Shown here piece after piece: positions 12,587-24,161 of a stretch of 64,000 nucleotides of DNA. A program made the translations under genes and the position numbers. The notes under the pieces are model-generated. The model saw only the letters and a program-made list of their open reading frames with translations. It made no database searches and was not told the DNA's origin. Numbering within the stretch: position 1 is the stretch's first letter; each line of letters opens with the position of its first letter. Origin of the DNA: Coriaria nepalensis (taxonomy: Eukaryota > Streptophyta > Magnoliopsida > Cucurbitales > Coriariaceae); NCBI GenBank assembly GCA_027186245.1, contig CP114492.1, positions 3,112,501 to 3,176,500 of the forward strand, read 5' to 3'.

Positions 12587-13254
12587 CTAAAAAACGGTGA
12601 TTTTCCGGTGAGGCCGAAATTTAGGGGATTGTTTCCTGAATTCTTGCAGGTTATGGAGGCTTCGAATCGGCAATATATCGGATTTCTTGAGGTCGATAAG
12701 GCGGGCGATATCGTCTCCGATTTCTGCTGAATCTACAAGCAGAAAACAGAGAAATAAGGTTTCAGCAACAAATGATAATAATGATTGTAAATTGAGAGAA
12801 TACTTTTGAATTATTTGAATCTTCATTTTACCTATTTTCTTCGACAAAGGTTTGAATCCACGGAACGGAGTCATATCTGGAACAGAGAAAGAAGTAAATC
12901 GAACTGTTAGAATCGAACTTAGAGAATTCAGATTTGTCTGATCGAATAGATGAAGGTACCTGATTGAGAGGGACTGTGTGAGAAGAGGAAGAGAATGAGG
13001 AAGCAGACCAGAGTAAGGATTGGGATGAGGTGGATGAATTTGTCTGGCGGAGGAGGTGGTGGCGGCGATGAAAGCGAGAAACGGTTAGGCTTAGAAGCTT
13101 TGTGGTGGTTCTCATCGTAGTAGTCGTTGCTTGAAGAGGAAGGTGAGTTCATAGTGCGCTTTGGATCTTCAACCATGACGATTTCTTCCTTCGCTCCTCC
13201 TCCGCCATTGCTGTGGAGCTTCGAAACTGGTGAACCTAGAGACTGCCTTTGCAT
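12587..13254 (-). CDS. conserved single-pass membrane protein, unknown function
   Basis: Three coding exons (13254-12960, 12876-12832, 12732-12587) join through GT-AG introns in phase 1 and give 161 residues. Residues 1-63 are polar and serine-rich. Residues 64-70 are seven prolines. Residues 73-91 (FIHLIPILTLVCFLILFLF) form one membrane helix. The C-terminal tail is basic and includes SLHNLQEFRKQSPKFRPHRK before the stop. The tail style (NLQEFRK...HRKI plus a short hydrophobic end) recalls a small plant-specific family of uncharacterised membrane proteins, but I cannot name it. The ATG is the first in the frame and follows a CT-rich leader (GA repeats on the plus strand at 13262-13285). Orientation in the membrane is not known. 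Confidence 0.85.
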
Positions 13255-13756
13255 GGTTAGACTTTAGAGAGAGAGAGAGAGAGACGGAATGAATATATAT
13301 ATATATAATTTATTTATTTATATTTTTATATCGATATTACTATATGTATATCAAATTTATTGCTTCATGCCTCATGTCTTATTCACGATGTGATTAAGGT
13401 TAAATTATTATTTCAAATTCTTATAATTCATTATTTTTGTTCTTAAATTTTTTAATATAAAATTTACCTTAAGATTTTATGTATATTAGAATATTAATAC
13501 ATAATATATATATATAATATAATTAATATTTTTTAAATAGTTATTAAAGTAGTTAGTGAGATTTGAGATTTTTAAAAAATAAAATAAAAAAATAAATAAA
13601 GGGTAGAAACATAAAACTTGTTGATACAATAGTATGTCCTTTATTTGAGACGCCATCCGTGCTAGAAAACAAGAAATAGTCATCAAATCACTCTGATGAT
13701 GAAGTCAGTACTTTGGAGAGAATTGGCAAAATAAGGCTATGTTTACTAAATATGTG
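13255..13756. other. leader plus AT-rich intergenic sequence
   Basis: GA repeats at 13262-13285 probably lie in the leader of the membrane-protein gene. Beyond them are AT microsatellites (13295-13310, 13504-13519). No gene was seen. Confidence 0.5.
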
Positions 13757-13803
13757 CCTGCCTCCTGCCTCCTGCCTCCTGCCTCCTGCCTCCTGCCTCC
13801 TGG
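13757..13803. repeat. 7-bp tandem repeat (CCTGCCT)n
   Basis: Six perfect heptamer units in a row, a GC-rich minisatellite in an AT-rich setting. The heptamer is not the plant telomere unit TTTAGGG. Confidence 0.95.
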
Positions 13804-14163
13804 TTTGGAGAAAAGGAGGTATTTATATTATGTCGTTAGGGTACATATGACTTAAATCCTCTTAGAACCGGCTTCCGTATAGCGTGTTGTAGGTCCCAGT
13901 GATCCTCTTGAAGCACATCTATGTTATCTTCTGATGCCACAACCGCTCTGAACTAGGCGAGATGAGCCCAACCGAAGTTTACGTATCCCTCATCCTCAGC
14001 TCCAAGATTATTTTTAGACAACTATCCAGAGACCGCGGCTTATGACCTGACGTACCTATTTCTCTTGGTTTTGGGGGCAGTGGGTCGGACTCAATGTAAC
14101 TTGACATGGTTGGCTTTTTAATGCGTCTCGATTCAATTCGCGCCGATATCAACCCATCCTGGT

Positions 14164-14775
14164 GTTGAAGATCAACCCCAACTCATAATAAAGTCTAATT
14201 TATTTTCAGCTAAAAAAAAAAATTAAAAATCCAATCTATTTAGCCCAAGATAATGGAAGCTTCTCAACAAACTAGAAGGATGATATTTTAAGAGAAAAAT
14301 ACTGAAGCTTGTAGAAAAGAGATATTTTAGGAGAAAGTGTAAAAAGTGTAATAACGTATGGTTATAATTATTTCTCCATTTAATATTTAAATGGTATAGA
14401 TTGTATGGTGAGGACTATAAATACCGGACTATAAATACCCTCCTTTGTTTTTGGATTAGGTATCATCCAAAAATAAATATTTGTAGTATTAGTATGAGTG
14501 TATTGCCTTGAGTTTGAGTTGTGAGCTTTCTATCTGAGTGTTTATTTCTCTTCAAATTGTGAGTGGTGTTTGAAAAGTGTTGTAGTGTCTTTTATTATGG
14601 ATATAATACAAGTAATTTATTTTTCCTGTTTGGGTCATATATTAGTAAATTTAGAGTTGTGTACTCTAAATTATACTCAATAATTACTATTATAGTACGG
14701 TCAGAGATTGTTCTTGATGAAGCTATCTTGAGTCGTGAGAAGTTTGGTACTCTGCAAGTTTGTTAGCTAAGCTTG
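14164..14775 (+). mobile_element. Copia LTR-like fragment
   Basis: The stretch starts with TGTTGAAGATCAACCCC, a TG-type LTR start, and has two close ACTATAAATACC TATA-like boxes near 14420-14440. It lies directly upstream of a Copia gag fragment. The 3' boundary and primer-binding site are unclear. Confidence 0.45.
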
Positions 14776-14814
14776 CTCGGTATAGTCGAAGTCTTGCCGA
14801 CATGATAGGTGTGA

Positions 14815-14960
14815 CCTTCAAGTAGTTGGAGGAATCAATAAGCTTAATAACAAAAATTACAATATATGGGAAACATGTATGGAGTCTTACCTATGAGGCT
14901 AGGACCTTTGGGAGGTACTCGGTGGTGGCGAAGTTACACAACCGGCTATAGAAGATCTAT
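14815..14960 (+). pseudogene. Copia gag fragment
   Basis: In one plus-strand frame the sequence reads NKLNNKNYNIWETCMESYL, then two in-frame stops, then DLWEVLGGGEV. This matches the start of Copia gag (the LNGxNYxxWxxxMxxYL...LW pattern). It is cut off after about 45 codons and is not functional. Confidence 0.7.
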
Positions 14961-15378
14961 TTTCTATGTTATTTAAATATATATATATATATATTAAAAT
15001 TAATTAGAATTTGGAAGATAAAATTTACAAAATAATAATAATAATAAATATTAAAATATATCATAATAAAATAGAAAAATCGAACTAACCTAAAATTAGA
15101 TTTTGGAATTTGAGAGTTGAGAATCAAAGCTATAAATTATAGATTTTAGATTAAGAATTTCAAAAATCAGATTAGAATCATGAATTGTACAATTGATAAT
15201 TGAGACTTTAAGTTAGTAAAAAATAAAAAATAATTGAGACTTGAGAGATGATTTTTTAAGTTGTGAATTGTGATTTATAAAAATGATTTAATGGAATATT
15301 TATAGAAAAAATAATAAAATTATGAAATGAGAAATTTGAATAAAAAATTAATAATAATAATAATAAAAAAGGCATCAT
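14961..15378. other. AT-rich stretch, no gene seen
   Basis: An AT microsatellite (about 14979-14995) and ATA/TAA runs. No coding or LTR feature was recognised. Confidence 0.5.
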
Positions 15379-15480
15379 GAGCCGTTTACACTTAAACGGC
15401 TCCCTACCTCCTTTAGGCTTTAGCCATGCAGGGCTAAAAAGCCTTTGGTGTACCATCGTGTTGCTATAGCAAGATGGTAC
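15379..15480. repeat. three consecutive hairpins
   Basis: Hairpin 1 (15379-15402) has perfect 10-bp arms GAGCCGTTTA and TAAACGGCTC. Hairpin 2 (15415-15444) pairs AGGCTTTAGCC with GGCTAAAAAGCCT, with two unpaired A's. Hairpin 3 (15450-15480) pairs GTACCATC with GATGGTAC around the palindrome TTGCTATAGCAA. The three are separated by 12 and 5 bases. They lie inside a probable transposon (a hAT-like end follows at 15592). Function is unknown. Confidence 0.9.
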
Positions 15481-15592
15481 TATCCTGGCTGCAAGATGAT
15501 TAAAAAATTTAACCCGACCCATGCCCCTGTATAGGTCGTGCTTTATTAGGCCGGTCCTAATAGATTCAGATCGAGTCGACTTATCACCTCTA
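15481..15592 (+). mobile_element. hAT-like element end
   Basis: GC-richer sequence with GGCCGGTCC and GAGTCGACTTATCACCTCTA ends at 15592. The last bases resemble the inverted TAGAGGTG terminus of plant hAT elements. A possible partner (GGGGCAGTGGGTCGGACTC) lies at about 14076, but the match is weak. Confidence 0.35.
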
Positions 15593-16194
15593 ATAGTAAA
15601 GTCTAAAGCATCTTATCCACTTAGAATTCTTTCTTTACAGGAAGTATTAATGGAGAATGACAGTTAGGATTAGACTATATCGCAGTGGAATTCAAAAGAA
15701 GAAAATCATTTTGATGAGAGCCCGCCCCTGCGAAATGAACCGACCACACCGATCGAGGTTGCAAATAGCAGCGGTGGAAAAAACGAAGGAAAAAAGAAGC
15801 TTCCGCCAATTCGAAAGCCAAAAAAAACTACAACTTTATTATGCTGTCGCATACAAGTTATCTTTATGACCATTTTGATTTTGTCATCGTTTTGAATACC
15901 TTCTTGAATATTAATTGATGTTCATGTGACTGTGAGTGTGATTGTGTGAACGTATTTAATTTTATTATGTTATTAGTTGTGACAATTTGCAGGTAATATT
16001 TAAATGGTAAATACTTATAATATAGTTGTTATGCTGCTCAAAACTCGTTTCCCAAAAAGACGTAAATGAAAATTAATCATAAAAGCAATGATCGGTGATG
16101 GTTAACGGACATCAAATTTTGATGCTTTCTAATTTCTAAATATTCAAGTTCATATATTTACTACTTTTCCAAGCATGTTTTACATTATTTAAAT

Positions 16195-16300
16195 ATCAAT
16201 AATATAATTAATAATAAATTAAATCATATACATAATACATTATACAATTAAATGTAAGACATTAAAATAAATAAATAAATATATATATATAAATAAATAA

Positions 16301-16339
<39 letters not shown>

Positions 16340-16483
16340 TAAGACAGTAAAATGGTAAAGTAACCAGTTAGTTAATTTGTCTAACATTCCCCAACCGGTT
16401 TGTTATCTTACCAGTTTGTATTTTGTGGTAAAAATAGTGAAATAGTCGGGTAATCGGCTATTTTACTATTTACTTACTCTTAA
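16195..16483 (+). mobile_element. non-autonomous hAT-like element, copy 2 (right part)
   Basis: Homologous to 10735-10955: the same block order from TAATTAATAATAAATT through a longer AT/AAAT microsatellite (16262-16336) to CCAGTTTGTATTTT and GGTAAAAATAGTGAAAT. It ends in TTTACTTACTCTTA where copy 1 has TTTTACTCACCCCTA, so its terminus is mutated. Confidence 0.6.
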
Positions 16484-18656
16484 TTTATTATATCTTAATA
16501 TACATATTTTATTTATATAAAAAAAATATATAATCTTGAATTAAACATATTTATTATTTTCCTATTAGAAATCTCTTTATATTTAATATTAATTTATAAC
16601 TACAAAAATAAAAAAAAGACTTTGATTTAATCAGATCCAATCGACCGCAATCCACCACAACAGATCTAATCTAACATTGATCCAAAGATCGAGCGATCAC
16701 ATCTGACTGAGATCGGATCCGTTGCTCGGCCCTAGTATTATGTATTCCTGCTCAGCCCTAGTATTATGTATTCCTTGGCCATATCCTTTTTCCCTTTGAA
16801 TTCGTATCTATTGCTATCTAACTTTGGCGCAGTAAGCTGCTTTATTAATCTAAGTTTACCTTTTCTACTCGTAGTGAACTGAGGTCGGTTGTGCTGAATT
16901 GTAGAGATTATTCATACGTATATTAAATTTATATCGTCAATTCCCCCGGTGCTTTGCCAGCACATCAATGGATAAGGATCTCTTGGTATTTCTCCAAGGA
17001 AAAAAAGTGAAACAAATATAAGAAGAGATTTTATTACGAAATAGAATAGGAAAAAGCTATTAATTACTAAATAATTTTTACCCAAATAATCAAACTTGGT
17101 CCTCTATACATTATATATATGTAAATAAATAAATAACCCGATTTTGTAAAGAAAAACAACAAAGTTTAAATACTATTTGTTATATCCGATTCTTGGACAG
17201 CTTTAGCTTGGCAGTCTCGAAAGCCAAGACTATGTAACATCAGCCAAGACTACGAAAATAGAGTATTGAGGGTGTATGATAATCGAGGCTGAGGTACGGC
17301 AGAGATGAGGTTGCATAAGCCTAACGAACAATATTTAAACGAGATGAGAAGTCTTGAGAAGGCGATGAGGTTGAGCCAGATATTTTCTCACTTAGCTCAG
17401 CTATTGGTAAGGTGACACTGAACGAGTGGATAGGTAGAAGTAACCAACATTCGAGTAGAGACCCTATCTTTAATGTGTTAGACATAAGTGGCACGGCTGT
17501 GTGTTGAAGTGCCCTGGGAGATGTCAGATTGAGACAGCGTTGTGCCACCGAGGAGGGTAGGTGAGTGGAGAGCATCTCCCTGCCAAAACTGTGAGGTGCT
17601 GACATTATCATAAAGCAGAAAGCGGTCAAAGCATTGAGCAATGGCAGCACGATACGTGTAAAGTTATTGGGTACTTCCCAACTCAAATTAAGAATAAAAA
17701 TCAAGTTGTAAAATTGTAAGGGTTAATAAAAAATTACTAAAAACATAGCAATTTACATATAATACTCCCCCTATAAAAGAGAACGTAGAGGAGTAGGTTG
17801 GAGAAAGTGAAGGGGGAGAGAGAGGTTAAATGCTCGTTGCTTAATTAGTAGTTCAAATTATACAGAAAAAGAACATGCATAATGATTCTACATATACCAA
17901 ATTTTTAGGTCAAGGCGAAAATTTGACATATCTGTACCCAACTCATTGCTATATGTTGAATCCCATTCTCCGCACCCAATCTTATGGCCATCAAAACATC
18001 ACAGCCTTAGAAGATGGAGCTTAAAGAGGATGTCTATTTTACAGAAAATGGGAACGATTTTCAGACTAATGGCTAATAACAGTGAACTTCTTCTGTGTTC
18101 TGATTCAACCAACATATATATGACCTCAAATATGTTCATGAAAAATTGATCAAACCATAACACGGAACAAGAAAAATGACAATTAATTACAAGAACCAGC
18201 ATTATTCCCATAGTCACATTCCTGCAACAAGATGTATAGAGTGTGGACGAGTTGGAGTGATTACTCTCATCTGCTGAATCTTCTTTCAGACAGGTCCGAA
18301 AAATGAACCCCCGTTTTACCTGAAACAAACAAGTACACAAATAAGTAACTAGTTGAAAGAATCCGTAGTTACAAGTTTTCTACATCGACAATGCCTCGAA
18401 AATCGACACAAGAATATGAGCAATATGCTAGATAAATTAACCATAACATTGCCCCTATTCGATCTTTGCCTATTATAACTCAAACTAAGATGGAGCTCAT
18501 AGTTATGGTTTGACAAAAGGAGCAAAGACTTTGTTAGATAAACTTAATATATGTAACTAGCTGTATTACATATGTAAGACAAAATCTATATAGATAGAAG
18601 AAAAATCCATCGATCCTTACCAAAAAAAAAAAAAAAACGAAGTAAGGCAAAAGCGA
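16484..18656. other. no supported gene; downstream of the EF-hand gene
   Basis: A 26-bp unit is duplicated in tandem at 16725-16776. A 127-codon minus-strand frame at 17321-17704 has normal-looking composition (ends SSPSQDFSSRLNIVR) but no family I know. Part of 18200-18656 may be 3' UTR of the EF-hand gene, with an A15 run near 18622. Confidence 0.4.
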
Positions 18657-19154
18657 TCAAGCCCAAGAATTATCAAACGCGGCGGAAGTAATAGCATGAG
18701 AAAACTCCTGAAAATTAATCCGGCCATCACCATCCGTATCAGCCTCTCTAATCATCCCTGTCAGCTCCTCAGCCGTAAGAGCATGACCAAGCTTAGCCAT
18801 AGAATGTGCCAGCTCGGCAGCTGTAATAAACCCATTCCCATCTCTATCAAACATCCTAAACAGATGTCTTAACTGATCCTCCGTATAAGGGGACTTAGCC
18901 GGCACAAGCTCTGGAGCGACAAGCGCGACGAATTCGGAAAACTCGATCAAACCGTTGCTGTTAGTATCGGCCTTTTGGATCAAGTTCTCTAGCTGGTCTG
19001 GGCTGGGCTTTAGGCCGAGTGATCGGAGTAGTGAGCCCAGTTCCAGCTGCGTCAAGCTTCCGTCGTTGTTTCGGTCAAACGATCGGAAGATTTCTCTTAA
19101 CTCGGCGATTTGCTCATCGTCAAGCTTCACTGGCTCTGGTTGCTTGTTGCTCAT
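18657..19154 (-). CDS. CML18: calmodulin-like protein with four EF-hands (CML18-like)
   Basis: An uninterrupted 165-residue frame with four EF-hand calcium loops at residues 27-38 (DRNNDGSLTQLE), 63-74 (DTNSNGLIEFSE), 103-114 (DRDGNGFITAAE) and 139-150 (DTDGDGRINFQE). Each loop has Asp at position 1, Gly at 6 and Glu at 12, so all four should bind calcium. The linker between lobes (about 75-92) is longer than in calmodulin. The end AITSAAFDNSWA and the segment ELAHSMAKLGHALTAEELTGMI are typical of Arabidopsis CML18 (At3g03000) and its relatives. The protein is a predicted soluble calcium sensor; partners are not evident. CML15 and CML16 are close alternatives. Confidence 0.95.
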   Translation of the reverse strand: MSNKQPEPVKLDDEQIAELREIFRSFDRNNDGSLTQLELGSLLRSLGLKPSPDQLENLIQKADTNSNGLIEFSEFVALVAPELVPAKSPYTEDQLRHLFRMFDRDGNGFITAAELAHSMAKLGHALTAEELTGMIREADTDGDGRINFQEFSHAITSAAFDNSWA

Positions 19155-19300
19155 TTCTTGAAATAAGAAGAAACTTCTCTGAGGAATACGTCGAGCAGCT
19201 TACGGGCTCGATTTAAATCGCCACTTCTTGAACTTACGCTTTATCTGATCAGATCTTAAAAGGGAAGGGAAAGAGAGAGAGAGGTTAATTTTGCAGAGAC
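19155..19300 (-). promoter_or_regulatory. leader of the EF-hand gene
   Basis: Sequence directly upstream of the ATG with a GA-repeat tract at 19271-19283 (CT-rich on the coding strand), as in other leaders in this window. No TATA box was assigned. Confidence 0.4.
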
Positions 19301-22300
19301 GAAAAATCTGACATTTGGATTTTCAGATTTTGATTTGCAGAGATCAAGGAATCCCCAACAATGGCGTTTTTTTTCTTCTCCTTTTCAGTTTCGTTGTTTG
19401 TTTCTTCTTCCTCTTTGTTTTTTTTTTACCGGGTCCTCAGAATTATCAGCAATTCACTCAAATATCGGATCCCGTATTGAATTATCAGAGAGTCTTTATT
19501 TAAAAAAATTTTTTGGCTATTATTTTATTTGTTTGTTTAATGCTAGAAGGCATAATCAAGTGCCTGTTTGAAGGTCAACACTAATAAGAACAATGAAATA
19601 TTCAAATGATAAAAGAGGTTTTTATTATATATTTCAATGAATAATCTTCCCGAGAAAGATCCAAACAGAAAGTGCGAGAAAATAGGCGGAAAATTCTTGA
19701 GAAGCTGCCCACGTCTTTGCTTCGTTGACTCTCTCCCCTTTTGGAATCGTCAACCGCCTTTTTCCGAAGGTTCTTACGTGCGAGTTTTTTTTTGAACAAT
19801 TTGAGCTTGGATATGAATGCCAATAGAATTGTGCCACGTCATTAAATATTTTTGTTGAGAGAAAATTTTTATTGTTAAAATCGTGTAACATTAAAAGATG
19901 AGCTCCGATGGTAAAATTACTTCTATTTTTTCTTCGACGTAACACAATTCGCTAACCACAAATTGGATTTTAATGAGATTGGAAAATCGATGAGAGTGAG
20001 AATGGTTGTAGTGGATATTTACCTTTTTCCCTTAATTTAGGAGCTGGAAACTAGAAACGTTCAAATGGGGCTGTGACATTGACTTTTGCTGGCCCGGATT
20101 AATTATATATATATATATATATTTATTTATTTTTATTATTTTGAATGCAAGTATTCATTTAAAAAAAGTTAATTTGGAATATATTGCTTAGACTTTATTT
20201 CAGTTTGATTTATTAAGTTTAGTTTTGGCTAATAAAATTTTAAGTTTATTAATTAGGAATGAGTCCAATCTTATTTACAATAAGAATCTCTAAATATAAT
20301 ATCAAGTTTATTGAATTTTATAGCAGTTTAATTATCTAAGTAAATATTTTCGGCTAAACGTATAGATAGAATTTAAGAATTTAGTTATTTTTCAAAATTT
20401 ATTATAAAAAATAAGTCTCATTTCGAAAATTTTAGTAAATTAGTTTTTTTTTTTTAAATGTAAGTTTTTAATGGCGAGCTATTCTTTGCTTGACTCTTCT
20501 TGTTCTTTGTCTTCATATTCTTCTTCTTCTTCTTCATCATCGGTCCTTCTTCTTCTTCATTTTCGTCTTCGTCATCTTCTTTTTCATTTTTGTCTTCTTC
20601 TTCTTCGACAGTGGACCGATAAAGACGGACAATGGAAGGATAAAGACATACAATAAACAGACATCGCTGGATATGCATAGATCAATAAGAACCGACAAAT
20701 AAAAATTATAGAACGATGATGGATGGACATAGACCGTGTCAATGGACGGTCATGGATCGACGATGACCAACAATTAACAAACAAGCTCCATTATGCAACT
20801 TTGATTTTTATGATTTTGTGTGATCCGATATCTAGGCTTCAATAGATAAGCTTCGAAAAACTCAAAATGAGGAAGAAAAAAAAATGTAGATGAAGACTTC
20901 GATATAGATCAAAAACATAGGGCTTATGTTATTTTTTGGTTCGGGAAGATGGTGAATTGGTAGGAATGGAGTTAAATTAGTTATTATGCTCTTCACATGA
21001 CAAAAAAAAGGTTAGTTTTCTAAAAATATCAAAATAGGTCGACTTCTTAAAATTTTAAGGTCCATTGGATAAAAAGAGCCTTAAATGATTTTTTGTTTTT
21101 AAAAAAACTAACCTAACTTTTATTTTTATTGGAAAAATAGCCCTCTATTTTTATTATTTATAAAAACTAATAAAAATGATGAAATTACAAAATACCCTCA
21201 CCCCTATCACATAAACTAACAATAACCAAACCCAAAATACCCTCAACCATGTATGCGATCAAGCTTTCTAGGACAAAATCGATCCATTTGTAATCCATTT
21301 TTCCTTACTTGTATTCCGTTTTGATCTTTACATCCTCCCTCTTTATCGATTTGAAGCTTTGAGATAGATAAATTCATTAAGTAAGTTTCAATATTTTCTA
21401 CTCAATTTTTATTTCAATAGGTGATAGATAATCATAATCAAAACATAAGGGGGTCTCATTAACTGTATTTTACTTCCGATTCTGTCTATAATGTGTAAAT
21501 ATGAGTTCTAGAAATTTGAGATTCGCATTGCAGTTCTTAATGCTTGATAGCTAGAGGGAGGTAAGGCCTCGAGCAATCAAACATTATTGAAACCTTCGAA
21601 ACTATCAAGCATCCGTGTTTAATTAATTTTTTTTATTTAGAAATGAAAATATTTTTAAGTAATGATATGCTTTGATGATTAATAAAATAAGAATTTTAAC
21701 CTAAATGAAAAAGAGAATTCGTGGTATTGGCATCCAAATATAGAAGGATTAACTAGAGCTTCCGTCGAATATAATGTCACGTATACTTAACATTTAGAAG
21801 TTGTCTATGAATTCAAATTATAATTATCATACAAGCTATGGAGTAACGTGTTGTCTTCCCTACTACATATAAGAAATAATTAAAACATAAAGGGATTTTT
21901 CTGCCACTTACAATCTAAAGAGGAAAAATCCCTTTTATACTTGAAATTGATTCTGAAGACTCAGAGAGATATATAAGGAAAGAATCATCGTCAATTACCT
22001 AAACTTCCTAATGTTCATGATCTTTTTGGGAAAAATATACCCAATATCATTGCTAATAATCATGATGATCATTGTAGTACCGAATGTTAAGAATTAAATC
22101 AGAATTTTTATGATTATGATCATGGTAGTGACAAAAATTACAATACTAATGAGGCTTCAAATAAGGATGAATATTCTGATGAGGATTTTGATGATGATAC
22201 TGCCATAATTTCGTTTATGATTATCCATAAATGATTAAAAATGAAATACAAAAAAATCTTCGAACATATAAATTTCTTCCAAATTTTCAATGGGAAGACA

Positions 22301-24161
22301 AAGCTTATAAATGAACGACAAATGATGATGAATATTGGAAAACGGATTAGAAGTGACAGAAAGAAGGAAATGTAAAAAGAAGAAATGATTTAAGATTTAG
22401 TCGCTATTTTTCTTTTCGAAGGCAAATTGCTATATATATATATTTTTTATAGAGCTCACGTCAGAATGAAGAAGAGAAAAGGAATGATGAGACGAGAGTA
22501 AGAATGTAACACTCCCTTTCGCTTCCAGGGATGGAAGATTGGAAATAATAATCTAGCTACTAACTAGTGGCTTATCTGGCATCTTTATGTTTAGATAAGG
22601 GACCAAATCCAAGAGAAAATTAGGACCCTTAGACATCTTATATCTTCAATTCGAGGGGGTAGGAAATCCAGAAGAAGGAAATAGTGTATCAAATTCTTAA
22701 TTCTCCATGTCGCTAAAGAGGAAACATTGTAACGTCACTATAAAACTTGTAAAATGTTTATAGAGGTTAAAATAATATATACCTATGTACGACCGCCCTC
22801 ATCTCCACGAGTAAACAAATTATAGGGCTTGCCAGGATTTTGTCCTGCAAAAATATTTAGCATGAGGTGTGTTAGGGTATTTAGCACAAGCATACAAATA
22901 CCTGTGCCTTTGTACTTATAATACCTCCAAGGGTGAATCCCAATGAATCTTCCCAACCTTAGAGATTGGTCAACGAAGAAATCCTTGTAGGAAAGATGAT
23001 TGCATTTACTTGCTTTTATTCATTGTAGCTTTGGATTTGAATAGTCAAACAAACTGATTAATAATCAGTCATTATTAGAACAGCAGCGACGTAACTTACC
23101 TTATTTTTCATATTTTCCTAATAACCTCATCCATCCTCGTCGGCATATAGTGTAATTTACTTCCCTTATTTTGCAAAAAAAAAAAAAAAAAAAAAAAATT
23201 CTGAATTAGCCTAGCATCAATTCTAGAAACTTGCCTTGTTTAGGGTTTATGGATTGTATATATATATACTCGTTCGACGACTCTACGTCAATTACTCTGT
23301 TCATTACTTCCAACTATTTTGAAGATTTTACTTTCATTCAATGTTCTAGGATTTCAAAATTGAAGGGTTCAGTTTCTTCATCTTTTCATTCGATTAATCC
23401 TTTGATTACAAAGTGTTGTTACTGCTAATTAACTAGACATCGATACAAATCTTTGGGAAGCACTTCTCCTTCTCAATAAAAGCATCCTCTATTCTGATAG
23501 ATATTTCATAGACATGCTTGTGTATCTTCTGTGTTCATGTGTTCGGACATGAGAAACATGTTTTCTTTTGTGTATTTGTGTGAACTCCTACGTATATTTG
23601 TGTTAACTAATCTAGCATCATTTTAATTAATTTGTTAATTATTAACGCATCAACTTTTAACAATTACATAATAGGTAGTAGGGGTTTGGATTATGGGTAT
23701 AAATCCCCTTCCCCAATTTCCCTACTGATTTGGAACATAAATAAACAGTAATTTCATGTGAATAGAGTAACATGTTACACATAAGTTAAAATCAATTTAC
23801 ATAAATGTGTATTTTTCATTACATAAATAACGGGATGCTATCTGCCTAGCTGTGTATCTGATCTAATGGAACTTAGGTAATAGGCCGTATAGAGCTTAAC
23901 TAATTAAGAATATTCTTCAAGAATTTCTACTAAAGTAAAGAGAAAAAAGAAAAAAAGAAAACTAAAGTCCAGCTACAAGTTGTTATTAATAGAAGAGTTG
24001 GTAAGGCTAACGTAGCAAGAAAGGTATATAGATTATAGACTATGGCCTATATTTACATATTATTTCCATATACTATATCTCAAATAGTCATTACTTTTCT
24101 TGCGCGATTCAATATCATGATTAATTGATCATTCTATTTCCTCCCTCTTAGACAATCACAA
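19301..24161. other. long intergenic stretch without a supported gene
   Basis: Contents seen: a T-rich tract at 19360-19430; minus-strand frames at 19602-19945 rich in basic residues, unassigned; a TTC repeat at 20519-20612; an acidic coding-like relic around 22100-22200 broken by stops; a possible LTR start TGTAACACTCCC at 22510 with no partner; an A24 run near 23176-23199. None can be assigned as a gene. Confidence 0.45.

Noticed and set aside
17321..17704. 127-codon minus-strand frame
   Set aside because: It has ordinary composition but no family features, no recognisable start context and no splice partners, so it is not called a gene.
20519..20612. serine- or glutamate-rich frames
   Set aside because: They come from a TTC/GAA simple repeat.
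22060..22230. acidic protein-like stretch (DEYSDEDFDDD)
   Set aside because: Interrupted by stops and too short to assign; acidic runs arise easily from GAT/GAA repeats.
22510..23010. possible LTR beginning TGTAACACTCCC
   Set aside because: The start resembles some gypsy LTRs, but no matching end, partner LTR or coding domain could be found.
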